Shown piece after piece: positions 1 through 9,336 of a DNA stretch of 64,000 nucleotides (the first letter of the stretch is position 1; each line of letters starts with the position of its first letter). A program made the position numbers and the translations under genes. Under the pieces are notes generated by a model. The model saw only the letters and a list, made by a program, of their open reading frames with translations, did not search any database and was not told the origin of the DNA. The stretch lies in assembly GCA_044352985.1 (NCBI GenBank), contig JBILCU010000009.1, forward strand, positions 83,275-147,274. The letters are read 5' to 3'. The DNA is from JADJDM01 sp044352985 (GTDB lineage: Bacteria > Bacteroidota > Bacteroidia > B-17B0 > Aurantibacillaceae).

Positions 1-343
1 CACTTTCGTAATCTGTTCTAACTTCCAATTCTTTATTGATTTCTTCAATTCTTGTTTCGAGGTTTTGAATTTCAATAAAAGCTGTTGCAGCTTCTTCAGC
101 AACTGTTCTTCCTGCCTGATGCTTCATGTCCTGAGGTAAATAACCTATCTTACATTCGTTAGGAACAGCAATTTCACCTTTTGTTGGGTTTTGTTCACCA
201 GCTAAAATCTTTAACATAGTAGATTTTCCGGCACCGTTTTTACCTGCTAAACCAATTCTGTCTTTAGGGTTAATTAAAAAACTAATGTTTTCAAACAAAG
301 CAAAACCACCGAAGGAAACCGTAATGTTGTTAACCGATATCAT
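1..343 (-). CDS. ABC-F family ATPase, N-terminal part (runs off left edge)
   Basis: The first 114 codons of a minus-strand gene start at the ATG at 343-341 (MISVNNITVSFGGFALFEN...). A Walker A motif GKNGAGKST follows at about residue 35, and a YLPQ-type Q-loop is visible further on. The absence of membrane segments and the Glu-rich stretch after the Q-loop fit ABC-F proteins, soluble ATPases that act on ribosomes (translation factors or antibiotic protection). The remainder lies outside the window, so the linker and second ATPase domain cannot be checked. The gene diverges from the desaturase gene across a 227-bp gap. Confidence 0.8.
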   Translation of the reverse strand, partial: MISVNNITVSFGGFALFENISFLINPKDRIGLAGKNGAGKSTMLKILAGEQNPTKGEIAVPNECKIGYLPQDMKHQAGRTVAEEAATAFIEIQNLETRIEEINKELEVRTDYES

Positions 344-542
344 GAAATTAATTTAAAAATGGGTGCAAAGATAGGGCAATATTAAGCAATGACAAAAATT
401 AAAAATATGCATAATTAAGTGTCAATGTTTATAATAATTGCTATAATCAACTTATTGTTTAACTAATTAGTGCTTAACTTGAAAAGTTAATTAATCTGTT
501 GAAACAAAAGTTCTTTTAACAAAAACAATAACATTAATCATT

Positions 543-550
543 TATATTTG
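543..550 (+). promoter_or_regulatory. Bacteroidota -7 element (TATATTTG) of the desaturase gene
   Basis: TATATTTG matches the Bacteroidota TAnnTTTG consensus exactly and lies 20 bases before the TTG start at 571. This would give a leader of about 15 nt. No clear TTTG -33 element stands out upstream. Confidence 0.55.
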
Positions 551-570
551 CCGAATTAATAAAAATAGCA

Positions 571-1647
571 TTGCAAATAAAATTTAACAACAGTCAAGCT
601 GCTTTTTTCTTTACATTAAGAAGTCGCGTAAACGAGTATTTTAAAACTCAAAAGATAAAACCAACAGGTGACATTCGATTGTACTTAAAAACAATTACCA
701 TTTTTTTAGCTTTTGCTGCACTTTACTCTTGGCTAGTGTTTTTTACTCCAACTAATTTGTGGATTGGAGTTATTCTATCCGGATTATTTGGGGTTGTAAT
801 GGCGTTAATTGGATTTAATGTTATGCACGATGGATCTCATGGAAGCTATTCTACTAAAAGTAAGTGGAATAACATAATGGCATATACCAGTAATTTTTTA
901 GGTGCAAATGCTTTTTTATGGGCGCAAAAACATAACATTAATCATCATACTTATACCAATATTGAAGGTGTAGATGACGATATTGATGTGCGACCATTTA
1001 TAAGAATACATTCTGAACAGAAAAAAATCTGGATTCATAATTTTCAACATTTTTATTGGCCTTTTCTTTATATTTTAACTTATATTTTCTGGGTTTATTA
1101 CAGAGATTTTGTAAAATACTTTACTCGTAAAATAGCTGAAAACACCCCAATTCAAAAAATAACAACAAAAGAGCATATTGTTTTTTGGGTTTCAAAGTTA
1201 TTTCATGTAGGTTTTTTTATTGTTCTTCCTTCATATATTGTTGGCTGGAAAGAAACATTATTTGGTTACGGAATTGCAGCTTTGGTAGTTGGTTTTATTT
1301 TAGCCATCGTTTTTCAACTTGCGCATATAGTAGAAAATTTAAATTTTATAGCGCCTGGTAATACAAACGAATTTAACGTTGAAGATGATTGGGCTGTTCA
1401 TCAAATAAATACAACTGCAAATTTTGCAACAAAAAGCAAAGTGTTAAGTTGGTTATTAGGGGGCTTAAATTTTCAGGTAGAACATCATTTGTTTCCTAGA
1501 ATTAGCCACGTACATTATCCACAATTAAATGCTATTTTAATAGATACTTGTAAGGATTTTGGAGTAACATACAGGGAATACCCAAGTATGTTCAGCGCAA
1601 TTAAATCGCACGTTTCTCACTTAAGGCAGATTGGCAAGGCTAGTTAA
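571..1647 (+). CDS. membrane fatty-acid (acyl-CoA/lipid) desaturase
   Basis: This 358-aa protein carries the full set of desaturase histidine motifs: HDGSH (about residues 86-90), HNINHH (about 121-126), HIVEN, and QVEHH (about 302-306). These ligate the di-iron centre of the integral-membrane front-end/linoleoyl-CoA-type desaturases. Hydrophobic pairs precede each motif. The likely role is introducing a cis double bond into membrane fatty acids, possibly in cold adaptation. The only plausible start is TTG at 571, since no in-frame ATG occurs upstream and the promoter at 543-550 ends just before it. It converges on the following minus-strand gene with a 9-bp gap. Substrate and bond position cannot be read from sequence. 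Confidence 0.88.
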   Translation: MQIKFNNSQAAFFFTLRSRVNEYFKTQKIKPTGDIRLYLKTITIFLAFAALYSWLVFFTPTNLWIGVILSGLFGVVMALIGFNVMHDGSHGSYSTKSKWNNIMAYTSNFLGANAFLWAQKHNINHHTYTNIEGVDDDIDVRPFIRIHSEQKKIWIHNFQHFYWPFLYILTYIFWVYYRDFVKYFTRKIAENTPIQKITTKEHIVFWVSKLFHVGFFIVLPSYIVGWKETLFGYGIAALVVGFILAIVFQLAHIVENLNFIAPGNTNEFNVEDDWAVHQINTTANFATKSKVLSWLLGGLNFQVEHHLFPRISHVHYPQLNAILIDTCKDFGVTYREYPSMFSAIKSHVSHLRQIGKAS

Positions 1648-1656
1648 TTTATAGTT

Positions 1657-2649
1657 TCAATTTTTAATCAAATATTTTTTCTGATTAAAATTATACGTTA
1701 ATCCAATAATTATTCTTCCTTTATTGCTGAGGTTATCACTCGACTTTTTTTCAAAAACATTAAATTGAATAGCGCTGGTAAAGGAAATGTTTTTGTAAAA
1801 TAATTCAATGCCTGGGCCACTTAATAAACAATTCATTGATGTACCTGCTTGTAAAACTTTTTTGATGTATAATCCTTTTGTGTATTCATAGTAAGTTTGA
1901 ATAGATGGAATGATAATCCAGTTTTCTTTTTTGAATTTATAAAACAGCGTAAGATAATTGCTGGAGCCATTTCCTATACGTTCTTGATAATAATTGGTCC
2001 CGTTTAGTTTAAATAAACTGTTTAATGATAATCCAAAATTTCGATAACCAAATACATAATTTGAATATAAAAATACATCCGTGCTTCCGGTACCGGGCTG
2101 AATCAAAAAAGGCAAACGTTTGCCACCAGTTGATTCTGCATAATAATTACCGCTTGGCAATTTTAAACCTCCACCAATTATTAAACGATGTTGTAAGTTA
2201 AATGTATCTACTTTTTTTATAACATGATATCCAATAAAAAATGTTGGATCGTTTAGTCCGGTATGATTGTGAACTATACTATCCTCTTTCATTTTGTTGT
2301 TACTGATAGATAAAACAGCATTAACTTCTAGTCGGTGATGGATAAAATATTTTGCACGTAATTCGTATGTTTTATACGATTCATAATCTTTTGAACTGTA
2401 ATTTTTTAAAATAGAGTCTGTTGGATTATTAGTTCCGCCATGCATCATTTTATAAGCACCGGATGGAAAAAAACTTCCATGTTGTTGGTAATTTCTGTAT
2501 CCATTAAAGATTCTGTATCTATGGTAAAAAGCCAATTGACTTTGGTTGTCATAAGGAGTTATTCCCATAAAACTTCCGCAAATATCACATGCAAAACATG
2601 GAAATAAATTTGTAACAAAAACAATCAAGAAAAATAAACGTAAACTCAT
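1657..2649 (-). CDS. exported beta-rich protein with CDICG motif (putative outer-membrane transporter-like)
   Basis: The 330-aa product has a Sec signal peptide (MSLRLFFLIVFVTNLFPCFA) followed directly by CDICG, then FMGITPYDNQSQ. The rest alternates polar and aromatic residues, as in outer-membrane beta-barrel proteins. I recognise the CDIC...GITPYD opening from uncharacterised Bacteroidota proteins but know no assigned function. The upstream neighbour in the same direction is an MbnP-like protein, which suggests a linked role in metal handling. A hairpin at 2700-2731 separates the two genes, so co-transcription would need read-through. Function is an inference from context only. Confidence 0.55.
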   Translation of the reverse strand: MSLRLFFLIVFVTNLFPCFACDICGSFMGITPYDNQSQLAFYHRYRIFNGYRNYQQHGSFFPSGAYKMMHGGTNNPTDSILKNYSSKDYESYKTYELRAKYFIHHRLEVNAVLSISNNKMKEDSIVHNHTGLNDPTFFIGYHVIKKVDTFNLQHRLIIGGGLKLPSGNYYAESTGGKRLPFLIQPGTGSTDVFLYSNYVFGYRNFGLSLNSLFKLNGTNYYQERIGNGSSNYLTLFYKFKKENWIIIPSIQTYYEYTKGLYIKKVLQAGTSMNCLLSGPGIELFYKNISFTSAIQFNVFEKKSSDNLSNKGRIIIGLTYNFNQKKYLIKN

Positions 2650-2699
2650 TTTTTATGTAAATAGATAATTGTAGAAATAAATTATTTAATGTTTGAAAT

Positions 2700-2731
2700 A
2701 ACCCAACAATTGAAATTTCAATTGTTGGGTT
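2700..2731 (-). terminator. perfect 32-bp palindrome downstream of the MbnP-like gene
   Basis: AACCCAACAATTGAAA is followed immediately by its exact reverse complement, then a T-rich stretch in the minus direction. It lies 14 bp past the stop of the MbnP-like gene and acts most simply as its terminator. A loopless perfect palindrome could also be a protein-binding site. Confidence 0.6.
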
Positions 2732-2745
2732 AAATATCACATTTA

Positions 2746-3531
2746 CTAATTATGAATATGTTCTACCGAAAACATATCTGCATAATTATTTGCGATTAAT
2801 TTTGCATTTGCTCCTGGCATATGTATAGTATGTAGCGTTGCTAAATTAATTGCACTTGGGTTTTTAAACCATTCCATTACATCACATTTAATGTGTATCT
2901 CTGGGCTAACTGTAGCACTTACGTTTGCGGTTGCCCCGTTAAATGATGGACTAATTGTTTTTAATACATTATTTATACCTGAAAATCCACCGACATGGTA
3001 TAAAATTGTTTTTGTGCTTGCTCCGGATTGATTAGAATTACCCTCAAGCTTTGCCATAATGTAACCGCTATTCCATGTCCAAAACATGCCCAATGCAGGG
3101 TCTAATGCTCCAGTTTGAGACCCCGAAACATTTCTTGTAGAGTCAACGCCGATCATAAAACTAATGCCTGTATAACTGCCAAATGGCACATTATTAATGC
3201 TAATTGTTTTACTTGCCGCTGTTTCTTCGTCAATTAAATGGTAACTTTCGTTTTCGTTATATGTTGTGCCGTCTGCTTTTAATAGCTTTACATTACTGAT
3301 GTAATATTTAAATTTTGTAAATGAAACGCTATCGTTATTTGGTGTAACAAATGTTTTTGTATTCAGTGCAAATGAAATGGTATCGAAAACATGTTCAAAT
3401 TCGATTTTTAAAATACCTGTAGTGGACGTATTGTTATTATTATTACTGTTGTTTTGATTTTCCACAGGATCTTTTTTACAAGAAGTAAATAAGATACTTA
3501 ACATACATATAGATAAAATTAGCTTTTTCAT
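2746..3531 (-). CDS. MbnP-like copper-binding-family lipoprotein
   Basis: The 261-aa protein has a lipoprotein signal (MKKLILSICMLSILFTSC, lipobox FTSC) and then an Asn/Ser-rich linker. The domain that follows has the family's usual pattern: ILKIEFEHVFD, FTKFKYYISNVKLL, YHLIDEE, GVDSTRNVSG, a tryptophan-containing FWTWNSGYIMAKLEG, and HVGGF. MbnP proteins bind copper in the periplasm and are usually paired with a di-haem MbnH. No MbnH is present here, and the next gene downstream is the CDICG protein. The family call is fairly firm. Copper binding in this copy is inferred. Confidence 0.72.
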   Translation of the reverse strand: MKKLILSICMLSILFTSCKKDPVENQNNSNNNNNTSTTGILKIEFEHVFDTISFALNTKTFVTPNNDSVSFTKFKYYISNVKLLKADGTTYNENESYHLIDEETAASKTISINNVPFGSYTGISFMIGVDSTRNVSGSQTGALDPALGMFWTWNSGYIMAKLEGNSNQSGASTKTILYHVGGFSGINNVLKTISPSFNGATANVSATVSPEIHIKCDVMEWFKNPSAINLATLHTIHMPGANAKLIANNYADMFSVEHIHN

Positions 3532-3956
3532 TTTTGATTAATTTTTTTGTTTAATAATTTTTTTGAGTACTTATCTATAGAGATAAATAGTTTTACGATT
3601 ATGCAAGCCTCTATAATTAGGGCTACTAATAATATATTCATTTATAATTTTTTTGTCAGTTCGAGCGAAGTCGAGAACTGAATATTTAAAAACAGTTCGC
3701 GATAATTCATTGATTTAATAGGGCTTTATTTTAATAAATAAGCCAATCAACATCAATTAACTATCTTGAAAATGAAATCAATAAAATATTGATTATACTA
3801 TAAGTTAATAGTTGTTTAGTATATCTAAATTCTAATAAGTTAAAACACGATCGATTAATGAGAAGTATGGAGCTAATTCCTATAACTTTATTAACACGAA
3901 AATACTTTACTTTCTAAACAAACAGAAAGAAATTTAAAATCTAAATAGAAACTATT
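3532..3956. other. 425-bp intergenic stretch without a gene
   Basis: This AT-rich stretch lies between two minus-strand genes. It contains one short palindromic repeat (3655-3683) and otherwise nothing I can assign. No open frame of interest is present. Confidence 0.6.
3655..3683. repeat. REP-like palindrome (GTCAGTTCGAGCGAAGTCGA...)
   Basis: CAGTTC at 3657-3662 pairs with GAACTG at 3675-3680 around a GAGCGAAGTCGA core. I recognise this exact word as a very common dispersed intergenic palindrome in Flavobacteria. Only one copy is in the window. Confidence 0.55.
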
Positions 3957-4331
3957 TTAGCTTAACAAATTGGGCGGATGAAATATTCCCTTTGTAAAAG
4001 TTGGGAGGTGTTTTTTTTGAAAACTTACATAAACATTTTCGAGCGTTAAAGGGCAATGAAGAAGCAAGCAAATAGAATTTTCATGAAAGAGCTGAATTTC
4101 TTTTAATGTTTTAACATTGCTGTTTTGTGCATCCTGATTTTTATCATCTTCTTCCATTTTTTCTTTTAAATGGCAGCTTCCTTGGCAACAGTTGTCTTCA
4201 ACTTCTTTTTGTACACAAAGGTTTTTAGCAATGAATTCTTGGTTCATCTTGAATTCAATCCAAATTACTATTTTGCTGAATGATTGCAGCAACATTGAAA
4301 AGAGAAGCATGAAGATGAGTGCTTTTTTCAC
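3957..4331 (-). CDS. small exported Cys-rich protein (CQGSCHL motif)
   Basis: This 124-aa product starts with GTG at 4331 (an in-frame ATG exists at 4310). A hydrophobic N-terminus (about residues 4-25) is followed by NLCVQK, a VEDNCCQGSCHLKEKM motif, acidic residues, and a second Cys/His group (ICLLLHCPL). The CxGxCHLxK pattern recurs in uncharacterised Bacteroidota proteins that often sit near heavy-metal genes, and here an MbnP-like gene is nearby. Metal binding by the cysteines is plausible but unproven. It diverges from the symporter gene. Confidence 0.5.
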   Translation of the reverse strand: MKKALIFMLLFSMLLQSFSKIVIWIEFKMNQEFIAKNLCVQKEVEDNCCQGSCHLKEKMEEDDKNQDAQNSNVKTLKEIQLFHENSICLLLHCPLTLENVYVSFQKKHLPTFTKGIFHPPNLLS

Positions 4332-4436
4332 GATACAAATCTAATTAAAACTTTAGAAGTTTTATCAAATTTAATTTGTGAAGAACTACTTTTTCAACTT
4401 GTTTCATCATGCTTAATAATATCCGAAATTAGTGGC

Positions 4437-5936
4437 ATGTCGGCAACCGTTATTATTTCTTGTATTTTAGGTTACTTTGGAATTTTGTTATTAATTGCTT
4501 GGATTACCTCTCGGAATGGAGATGCTGATTCCTATTTTTTAGGTAATAAATCATCGCCTTGGTATGCAGTTGCTTTTGGTATGATTGGCGATTCGCTTTC
4601 AGGGGTGACATATATTTCTGTACCAGGAGCAGTAGGTGTAGCAAAGTTTTCTTACTTGCAATTAGTGCTTGGATATTTTGTGGGTTACTTTATTATTTCA
4701 AAAGTATTGCTGCCTTTATATTATCGGTTAAATCTTGTTTCCATCTATTCCTATCTTCAGTCTAGATTTGGAAGAGTAACTCAAAAAACCGGCGCATTTT
4801 ATTTTATCCTCTCTCGCGTACTGGGCGCTGCAGGTAGATTGTTTTTAGCTGCAGGTGTAATACAATTTTTTGTTTTTGATCAAATAGAAGGATTTCATGT
4901 TCCTTTCGCTTTAAGCGTTTCTGTTATTATAGCTTTAATGTTGCTGTACACCTATAAAGGAGGTATAAAAACACTTGTTTGGACAGATACGTTTCAATCA
5001 CTTTTTTTGGTGCTTGGCGTGGTTTTATCTATTGTTGCAATTATACAACATACAGGATGGAGTTTTACAGATACTGTTGGAGAAGTAATTCATTCTGATT
5101 ATTCGAAAACCTTTTTTTTCGATTGGAAACTAGCCAGTTTTTTTCCTAAACAATTTTTTGGAGGAATTTTTATTGCAGTAGCAATGACAGGTTTAGATCA
5201 AAACATGATGCAGAAAAACCTGAGTTGTAAATCGCTTGAAGAAGCGCAGAAAAATATTTTTTGGTTCAGTATTGTAATGGTTATTGTAAATATTTTCTTT
5301 TTATCTCTTGGCGTTTTGCTTTACCATTATTATCAAAGCGCAACAATAGCTTTGCCAATAAATCCGGAAACTGGGAAAATCATAAGTGACAAAGTATTTC
5401 CAAATCTTGCATTAAATCATCTGGGGTGGTTTGCCGGTCTGGTATTTATTATTGGATTAACGGCGGCAACATTTAGTAGTGCAGATTCGGTACTCACAAC
5501 ATTAACTACATCTGCATATGTAGATATGATGGAGTTAGATAAAAACGACAAATTAAATGAAACACAAAAAAGCAAGTACAGAACCATAATACATGTTTCG
5601 TTTGCAGTATTGCTTTGGTTAGTGATTTTATTATTTGATGCTCTAAACAATAGCGCTATAATTGATACTATTTTAAAATTAGCCGGATATACTTATGGCC
5701 CATTATTAGGTTTATTTGTTTTTGGTTTATTTACCAAGCATCAAATTAAAGATGTTTTAGTTCCAATTGTTTGTTTTATTGCACCTGGTGTTGCCTATAT
5801 TTTAAGCACTTTTTCAAAGCAATGGTTTAATGGTTATGAAATAGGAAATGAACTAATCATCATTAACGGTTTATTCACTTTCATTGGACTGTTAGTAATA
5901 AAAAGCAAAGAAAATAATTCAGTAAATGAAATTTAA
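4437..5936 (+). CDS. sodium:solute symporter (SSS family)
   Basis: A 499-aa polytopic membrane protein with about 13 hydrophobic segments. Family signatures are YFLGNKSSPWYAVAFGMIGDSLSG in the first helices and AATFSSADSVLT in the region of the Na+-site serines. It would import a small solute with Na+ at the inner membrane. The substrate cannot be told. Its 3' end overlaps the start of the YidD-like gene by 11 bp, so the two are probably translated from one mRNA. Confidence 0.88.
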   Translation: MSATVIISCILGYFGILLLIAWITSRNGDADSYFLGNKSSPWYAVAFGMIGDSLSGVTYISVPGAVGVAKFSYLQLVLGYFVGYFIISKVLLPLYYRLNLVSIYSYLQSRFGRVTQKTGAFYFILSRVLGAAGRLFLAAGVIQFFVFDQIEGFHVPFALSVSVIIALMLLYTYKGGIKTLVWTDTFQSLFLVLGVVLSIVAIIQHTGWSFTDTVGEVIHSDYSKTFFFDWKLASFFPKQFFGGIFIAVAMTGLDQNMMQKNLSCKSLEEAQKNIFWFSIVMVIVNIFFLSLGVLLYHYYQSATIALPINPETGKIISDKVFPNLALNHLGWFAGLVFIIGLTAATFSSADSVLTTLTTSAYVDMMELDKNDKLNETQKSKYRTIIHVSFAVLLWLVILLFDALNNSAIIDTILKLAGYTYGPLLGLFVFGLFTKHQIKDVLVPIVCFIAPGVAYILSTFSKQWFNGYEIGNELIIINGLFTFIGLLVIKSKENNSVNEI

Positions 5937-6393
5937 AAATTCACTTTTTATCTTTTTGATTTTTATTTGTGCACAGTTTTTCCCATTTCAACTTGATGCC
6001 CAGTATATCAATCATTCAATCAATAAAGAAATTATTTCAACGGTTTTTGAAAGCAATGAAAATAGTACTGCATTAAAAAAAAAGAAAATCCTTTCGCTTA
6101 AAAATAAATCTTTTGCCCAGAAGTTAAATCCTTTTTTATATCTAGGTGCAACGCTTTTGTATGTTTATCAAAATACAGTTTCAGAACAATTGCAAGCTAA
6201 TTGTATGTATCAAATTAGTTGTTCAGAATTCACCAAAAAATCAATTGAAAAAAACGGGTTTGTAAAAGGAACACTAAGTGGTTTCCATCAATTATCAAAT
6301 TGTTTTCAAGGTGCAATTTATGAGCACCCTGTTTATATGATAAATGAAAATGGGAAAATAAACAACCTAATTGATGAGCCTAATCAGAAATAG
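5926..6393 (+). CDS. YidD-like domain protein with signal peptide
   Basis: The 155-aa protein starts with a secretion signal (MKFKNSLFIFLIFICAQFF). Its second half matches the YidD (membrane insertion efficiency factor) pattern: LQANCMYQISCSEFTKKSIEKNG, VKGTLSGFHQLSNCF. The three YidD cysteines are kept (CMY, SCS, NCF). Classical YidD is about 70-85 aa and lacks a cleavable signal, so this is an extended, probably exported variant. It overlaps the symporter gene by 11 bp and the following gene by 20 bp, consistent with a tightly coupled operon. Its biochemical role is not known. Confidence 0.7.
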   Translation: MKFKNSLFIFLIFICAQFFPFQLDAQYINHSINKEIISTVFESNENSTALKKKKILSLKNKSFAQKLNPFLYLGATLLYVYQNTVSEQLQANCMYQISCSEFTKKSIEKNGFVKGTLSGFHQLSNCFQGAIYEHPVYMINENGKINNLIDEPNQK

Positions 6394-7156
6394 TTTATTA
6401 ATGTTTTTTTTAAGCGCTGTAAATTTAGTCGCTCAGGTAGATTTTTTGTTTTTAAAACATTTAAGCACTTCAAATCTTAAAACAGAACATTATCATTATC
6501 TTCTAAATGAATGTAAAAATAAGGACACCTTAAATTACTTACTGACTAAATATTATTTACAATATGAAAAAGATAGTTTATTTTTTAGTTATTATTTAAA
6601 ATCAAAAAGCATATCGGTAAATGATTCAAATTTGATTAATTGCGCTAGTATTTATTTTTTTAAGCAAATTACTTCATCTTGCTTTCAATGGAAGGAAAAA
6701 TTAGAGGATAATTATTTAATCAACTCTTCACAATATCAATTTATAAATGCAGTTAATGATGAAAAAATGATTCATCTTAATTATGGCAATGCGTTGTTAC
6801 AAAACGATTTTTATGAATATAAAAAGTCATTAAAGAAAAACCCTTTAATTGCCGCATCTCTATCGGTTATTATACCTGGTTTAGGTAAGGCATACCTTCA
6901 TTCCTATCGATCTTTTGCCATCACACTTTTTACTCATGTTATGTATGGACTTCAATTAAATGAAAGTGTCAAAAAATTTGGTTTAAAACATCCTTTAACA
7001 ATTGCTAATATTGCTTTATTTAGTGTATTCTACTCTTCAAATATTTATGGTTCATTTACAGAAACCAAAAAAAGGAAAAAAGAAAAGTTATATCAATTAT
7101 TACACGATGCGTCAGATCATTTTTACATTAATAACGGCAACTCTCTTTATCCTTAA
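6374..7156 (+). CDS. exported/membrane protein with PGLGKxY motif (first of two paralogues)
   Basis: The start chosen is ATG 6374, one codon inside a possible TTG start. The product is 260 aa with an N-terminal signal (MSLIRNSLLMFFLSAVNLVAQ). A C-terminal hydrophobic domain begins NPLIAASLSVIIPGLGKAYL and has about two or three membrane segments. The PGLGK(x)Y hydrophobic motif is typical of small Bacteroidota membrane domains such as DUF5683. The gene overlaps its upstream neighbour by 20 bp and its downstream neighbour by 50 bp. The next gene carries a similar IIPGLGMM segment, suggesting duplication. Function unknown. Confidence 0.6.
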   Translation: MSLIRNSLLMFFLSAVNLVAQVDFLFLKHLSTSNLKTEHYHYLLNECKNKDTLNYLLTKYYLQYEKDSLFFSYYLKSKSISVNDSNLINCASIYFFKQITSSCFQWKEKLEDNYLINSSQYQFINAVNDEKMIHLNYGNALLQNDFYEYKKSLKKNPLIAASLSVIIPGLGKAYLHSYRSFAITLFTHVMYGLQLNESVKKFGLKHPLTIANIALFSVFYSSNIYGSFTETKKRKKEKLYQLLHDASDHFYINNGNSLYP

Positions 7157-7925
7157 TCTTAAAGCGGAGGATACTTTAATTGCCAAACTAATTGGCTTAG
7201 AAAAAGCATTTTATTCATCGAATAGTAGCGCTGAAAAAACAGCTATTGCTTATCAAAAATTTAATTTTCTTATTTTTAATAATATTCTAAACGAACAGTG
7301 TGTTTTAGAAATTGATAGAATAGATGCTCACCACCTTACAATTACTGAACAAAAGAATTTTTTTTGGAACTCCACTATTATTTCTTTTGTAAACAATATA
7401 AATTCAAAAGCTATTTATTTTTTTGAACGTTATCAAGAAAGTAATCTGGATTCTAGTAACGAGGCTTTATTACTTTCTTCATTAATTCATTCAGATTATA
7501 ATTCAGAAAAAAGTAAAAAGTCATTACTTGAGTTAAGTAAAAGAGATACTGTGTTTAATTGTTTAATTTGTTTAAGTAGAGATAATTCTTTAAATGAAAA
7601 AAATAAAAAAGTTAAGATTGTTTCATCTGCTATCATTCCTGGATTAGGTATGATGCTAAATGGAAATATTTTAAAAGGCTTAACCTCAACAGCCCTAAAC
7701 ACATCGTCAATTATTTTAATAAATCATTTAATATTAAATAAAAGTTACATCAATGCTTTAGGCTGGGGATTTTCCTTGTGGCTTAAATTTTATACCGGCA
7801 ATTTGAAATTAACCGAGAAATTAATTGATGAAAAGCAAAATAATATATACAGAAAAAAATCAGAACAATGTAAAAATAATTGGATTAGAATTTTGAATTT
7901 TTATCCTTTAAAATTTAAACACTAA
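7107..7925 (+). CDS. second PGLG-type exported/membrane protein
   Basis: The frame is open from 7002, but the ATG at 7107 begins a convincing signal peptide (MRQIIFTLITATLFILNLKA), so this start is preferred (272 aa). The middle is Ser/Asn-rich and helical. The C-terminal third has VKIVSSAIIPGLGMMLNGN and then hydrophobic segments like those of the preceding gene. With the YidD-like gene it makes a three-gene overlapping block. A joint role in the envelope is inferred from the overlaps and signals, with no further functional evidence. Confidence 0.6.
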   Translation: MRQIIFTLITATLFILNLKAEDTLIAKLIGLEKAFYSSNSSAEKTAIAYQKFNFLIFNNILNEQCVLEIDRIDAHHLTITEQKNFFWNSTIISFVNNINSKAIYFFERYQESNLDSSNEALLLSSLIHSDYNSEKSKKSLLELSKRDTVFNCLICLSRDNSLNEKNKKVKIVSSAIIPGLGMMLNGNILKGLTSTALNTSSIILINHLILNKSYINALGWGFSLWLKFYTGNLKLTEKLIDEKQNNIYRKKSEQCKNNWIRILNFYPLKFKH

Positions 7926-7983
7926 TTCTTTTAATCAATTGATTTTAATATTTTATGTAGAATTAAGCACTTTTTTTTGAATT

Positions 7984-9243
7984 ATGATTAAATTATTTAC
8001 TGAAAAATACTTGGATGTTTTCCACATAAAAGATTTTAGGAACTTTATTCTTGGTCGTTTTTTTCTTACGCTTGCCATTCAAATGCAAATGACTACAATA
8101 GGTCTTCAGGCTTATTACGAATTCGACAAAGAAATTATGGTTTTAGGTTTTATAAGTCTTTCAGAAGTTATACCATTTGTAATAACTAGTTTTTTTTCTG
8201 GTCATGTAGCCGATGTGTATGATAGAAGAAAAATTATTTTGGTTTCTACATTTCTGTTGTTACTTGGTTCTTTTTCTCTTTTTATTTTTTGTATTCCTTC
8301 TTTAAATATACTTTCTACATATTATCCGCTTTTATTTATTGTAATGCTTTTTGGAATTATTCGTTCTTTCTTGGCTGCAGCTATGTCTCCACTAATGTCG
8401 CAATTGGTTGATAGAACTTATTATACAAAAGCTGCAACTTGGAACAGCACTTTTTGGCATATTGGCGCAATTGCTGGGCCGGTATTAGCAGGATGGTTAT
8501 ATACTGATAATGGAACTTTTAATGCTAAAACAACTTACTTAATTAATTGTGTTTTGTTTTTAATTGGATTTTTTGCTTTTGTAAGGATTAATAAAAAAAC
8601 ACAAGAAAAAAATAGAGAGGAAAGCATTATAGAAAGTTTAAAGGCAGGTTTAAAGTTTGTTTTTAAAACTAAACTTTTACTTTCTGCACTTTCACTTGAT
8701 TTATTTGCTGTTTTATTTGGAGGGGCTGTTGCCATTTTACAAGTTTTTAATGATCAGGTTTTGCATGCGAGTCCAAGTGATTTTGGTTTGTTAAGAACGG
8801 CCCCTGCAATTGGTGCAGTTGTTTCTGCTTTTATAATGGCATTTTATCCTCCGGAGAAAAAAGCAGGTAAATGGCTTTTAATTGGAGTATTAGCTTTTGG
8901 TTTATTTACCATATTTTTTGCCTTTTGTACAAACTATTGGTTAGCCTTTCTAATGTTGTTTTTAACAGGTGCATTCGACAATATTAGTGTTGTAGTAAGA
9001 CACAGTATTTTACAACTGATGACACCAGAAAATATGCGCGGGCGTGTTTCGGCTGTAAATAGCATTTTTATAGGTTCATCAAATGAAATAGGTGGATTTG
9101 AGTCGGCCTTGGCCGGAAAACTAATTGGACTTGTGCCTTCAATTGTTTTTGGGGGTAGTATGACAATAATAGTTGTTGGAATCATCAACAAATTGAACCC
9201 AAAATTGAAGGATTTAGATATACAAGAGTTTGTAAAGAAATAA
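7984..9243 (+). CDS. MFS transporter (MFS_3/EntS-like exporter)
   Basis: The 419-aa protein has about 12 hydrophobic segments. The major-facilitator motif A appears between TM2 and TM3 as GHVADVYDRRKI. The related loop near the C-terminal half (MTPENMRGRVSAVNS) is typical of the EntS-like subgroup, which exports siderophores or drugs. The start ATG at 7984 follows a 58-bp gap after the PGLG gene. Substrate unknown. Confidence 0.85.
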   Translation: MIKLFTEKYLDVFHIKDFRNFILGRFFLTLAIQMQMTTIGLQAYYEFDKEIMVLGFISLSEVIPFVITSFFSGHVADVYDRRKIILVSTFLLLLGSFSLFIFCIPSLNILSTYYPLLFIVMLFGIIRSFLAAAMSPLMSQLVDRTYYTKAATWNSTFWHIGAIAGPVLAGWLYTDNGTFNAKTTYLINCVLFLIGFFAFVRINKKTQEKNREESIIESLKAGLKFVFKTKLLLSALSLDLFAVLFGGAVAILQVFNDQVLHASPSDFGLLRTAPAIGAVVSAFIMAFYPPEKKAGKWLLIGVLAFGLFTIFFAFCTNYWLAFLMLFLTGAFDNISVVVRHSILQLMTPENMRGRVSAVNSIFIGSSNEIGGFESALAGKLIGLVPSIVFGGSMTIIVVGIINKLNPKLKDLDIQEFVKK

Positions 9244-9336
9244 GTTAGCTGTAAGCAAACTCATTAAACAAGAAGTCGCTTTACTATTTAGAATCATTAT
9301 AAATTAAATTAAAGTTTATTTTTTTTAACGTTTTAG

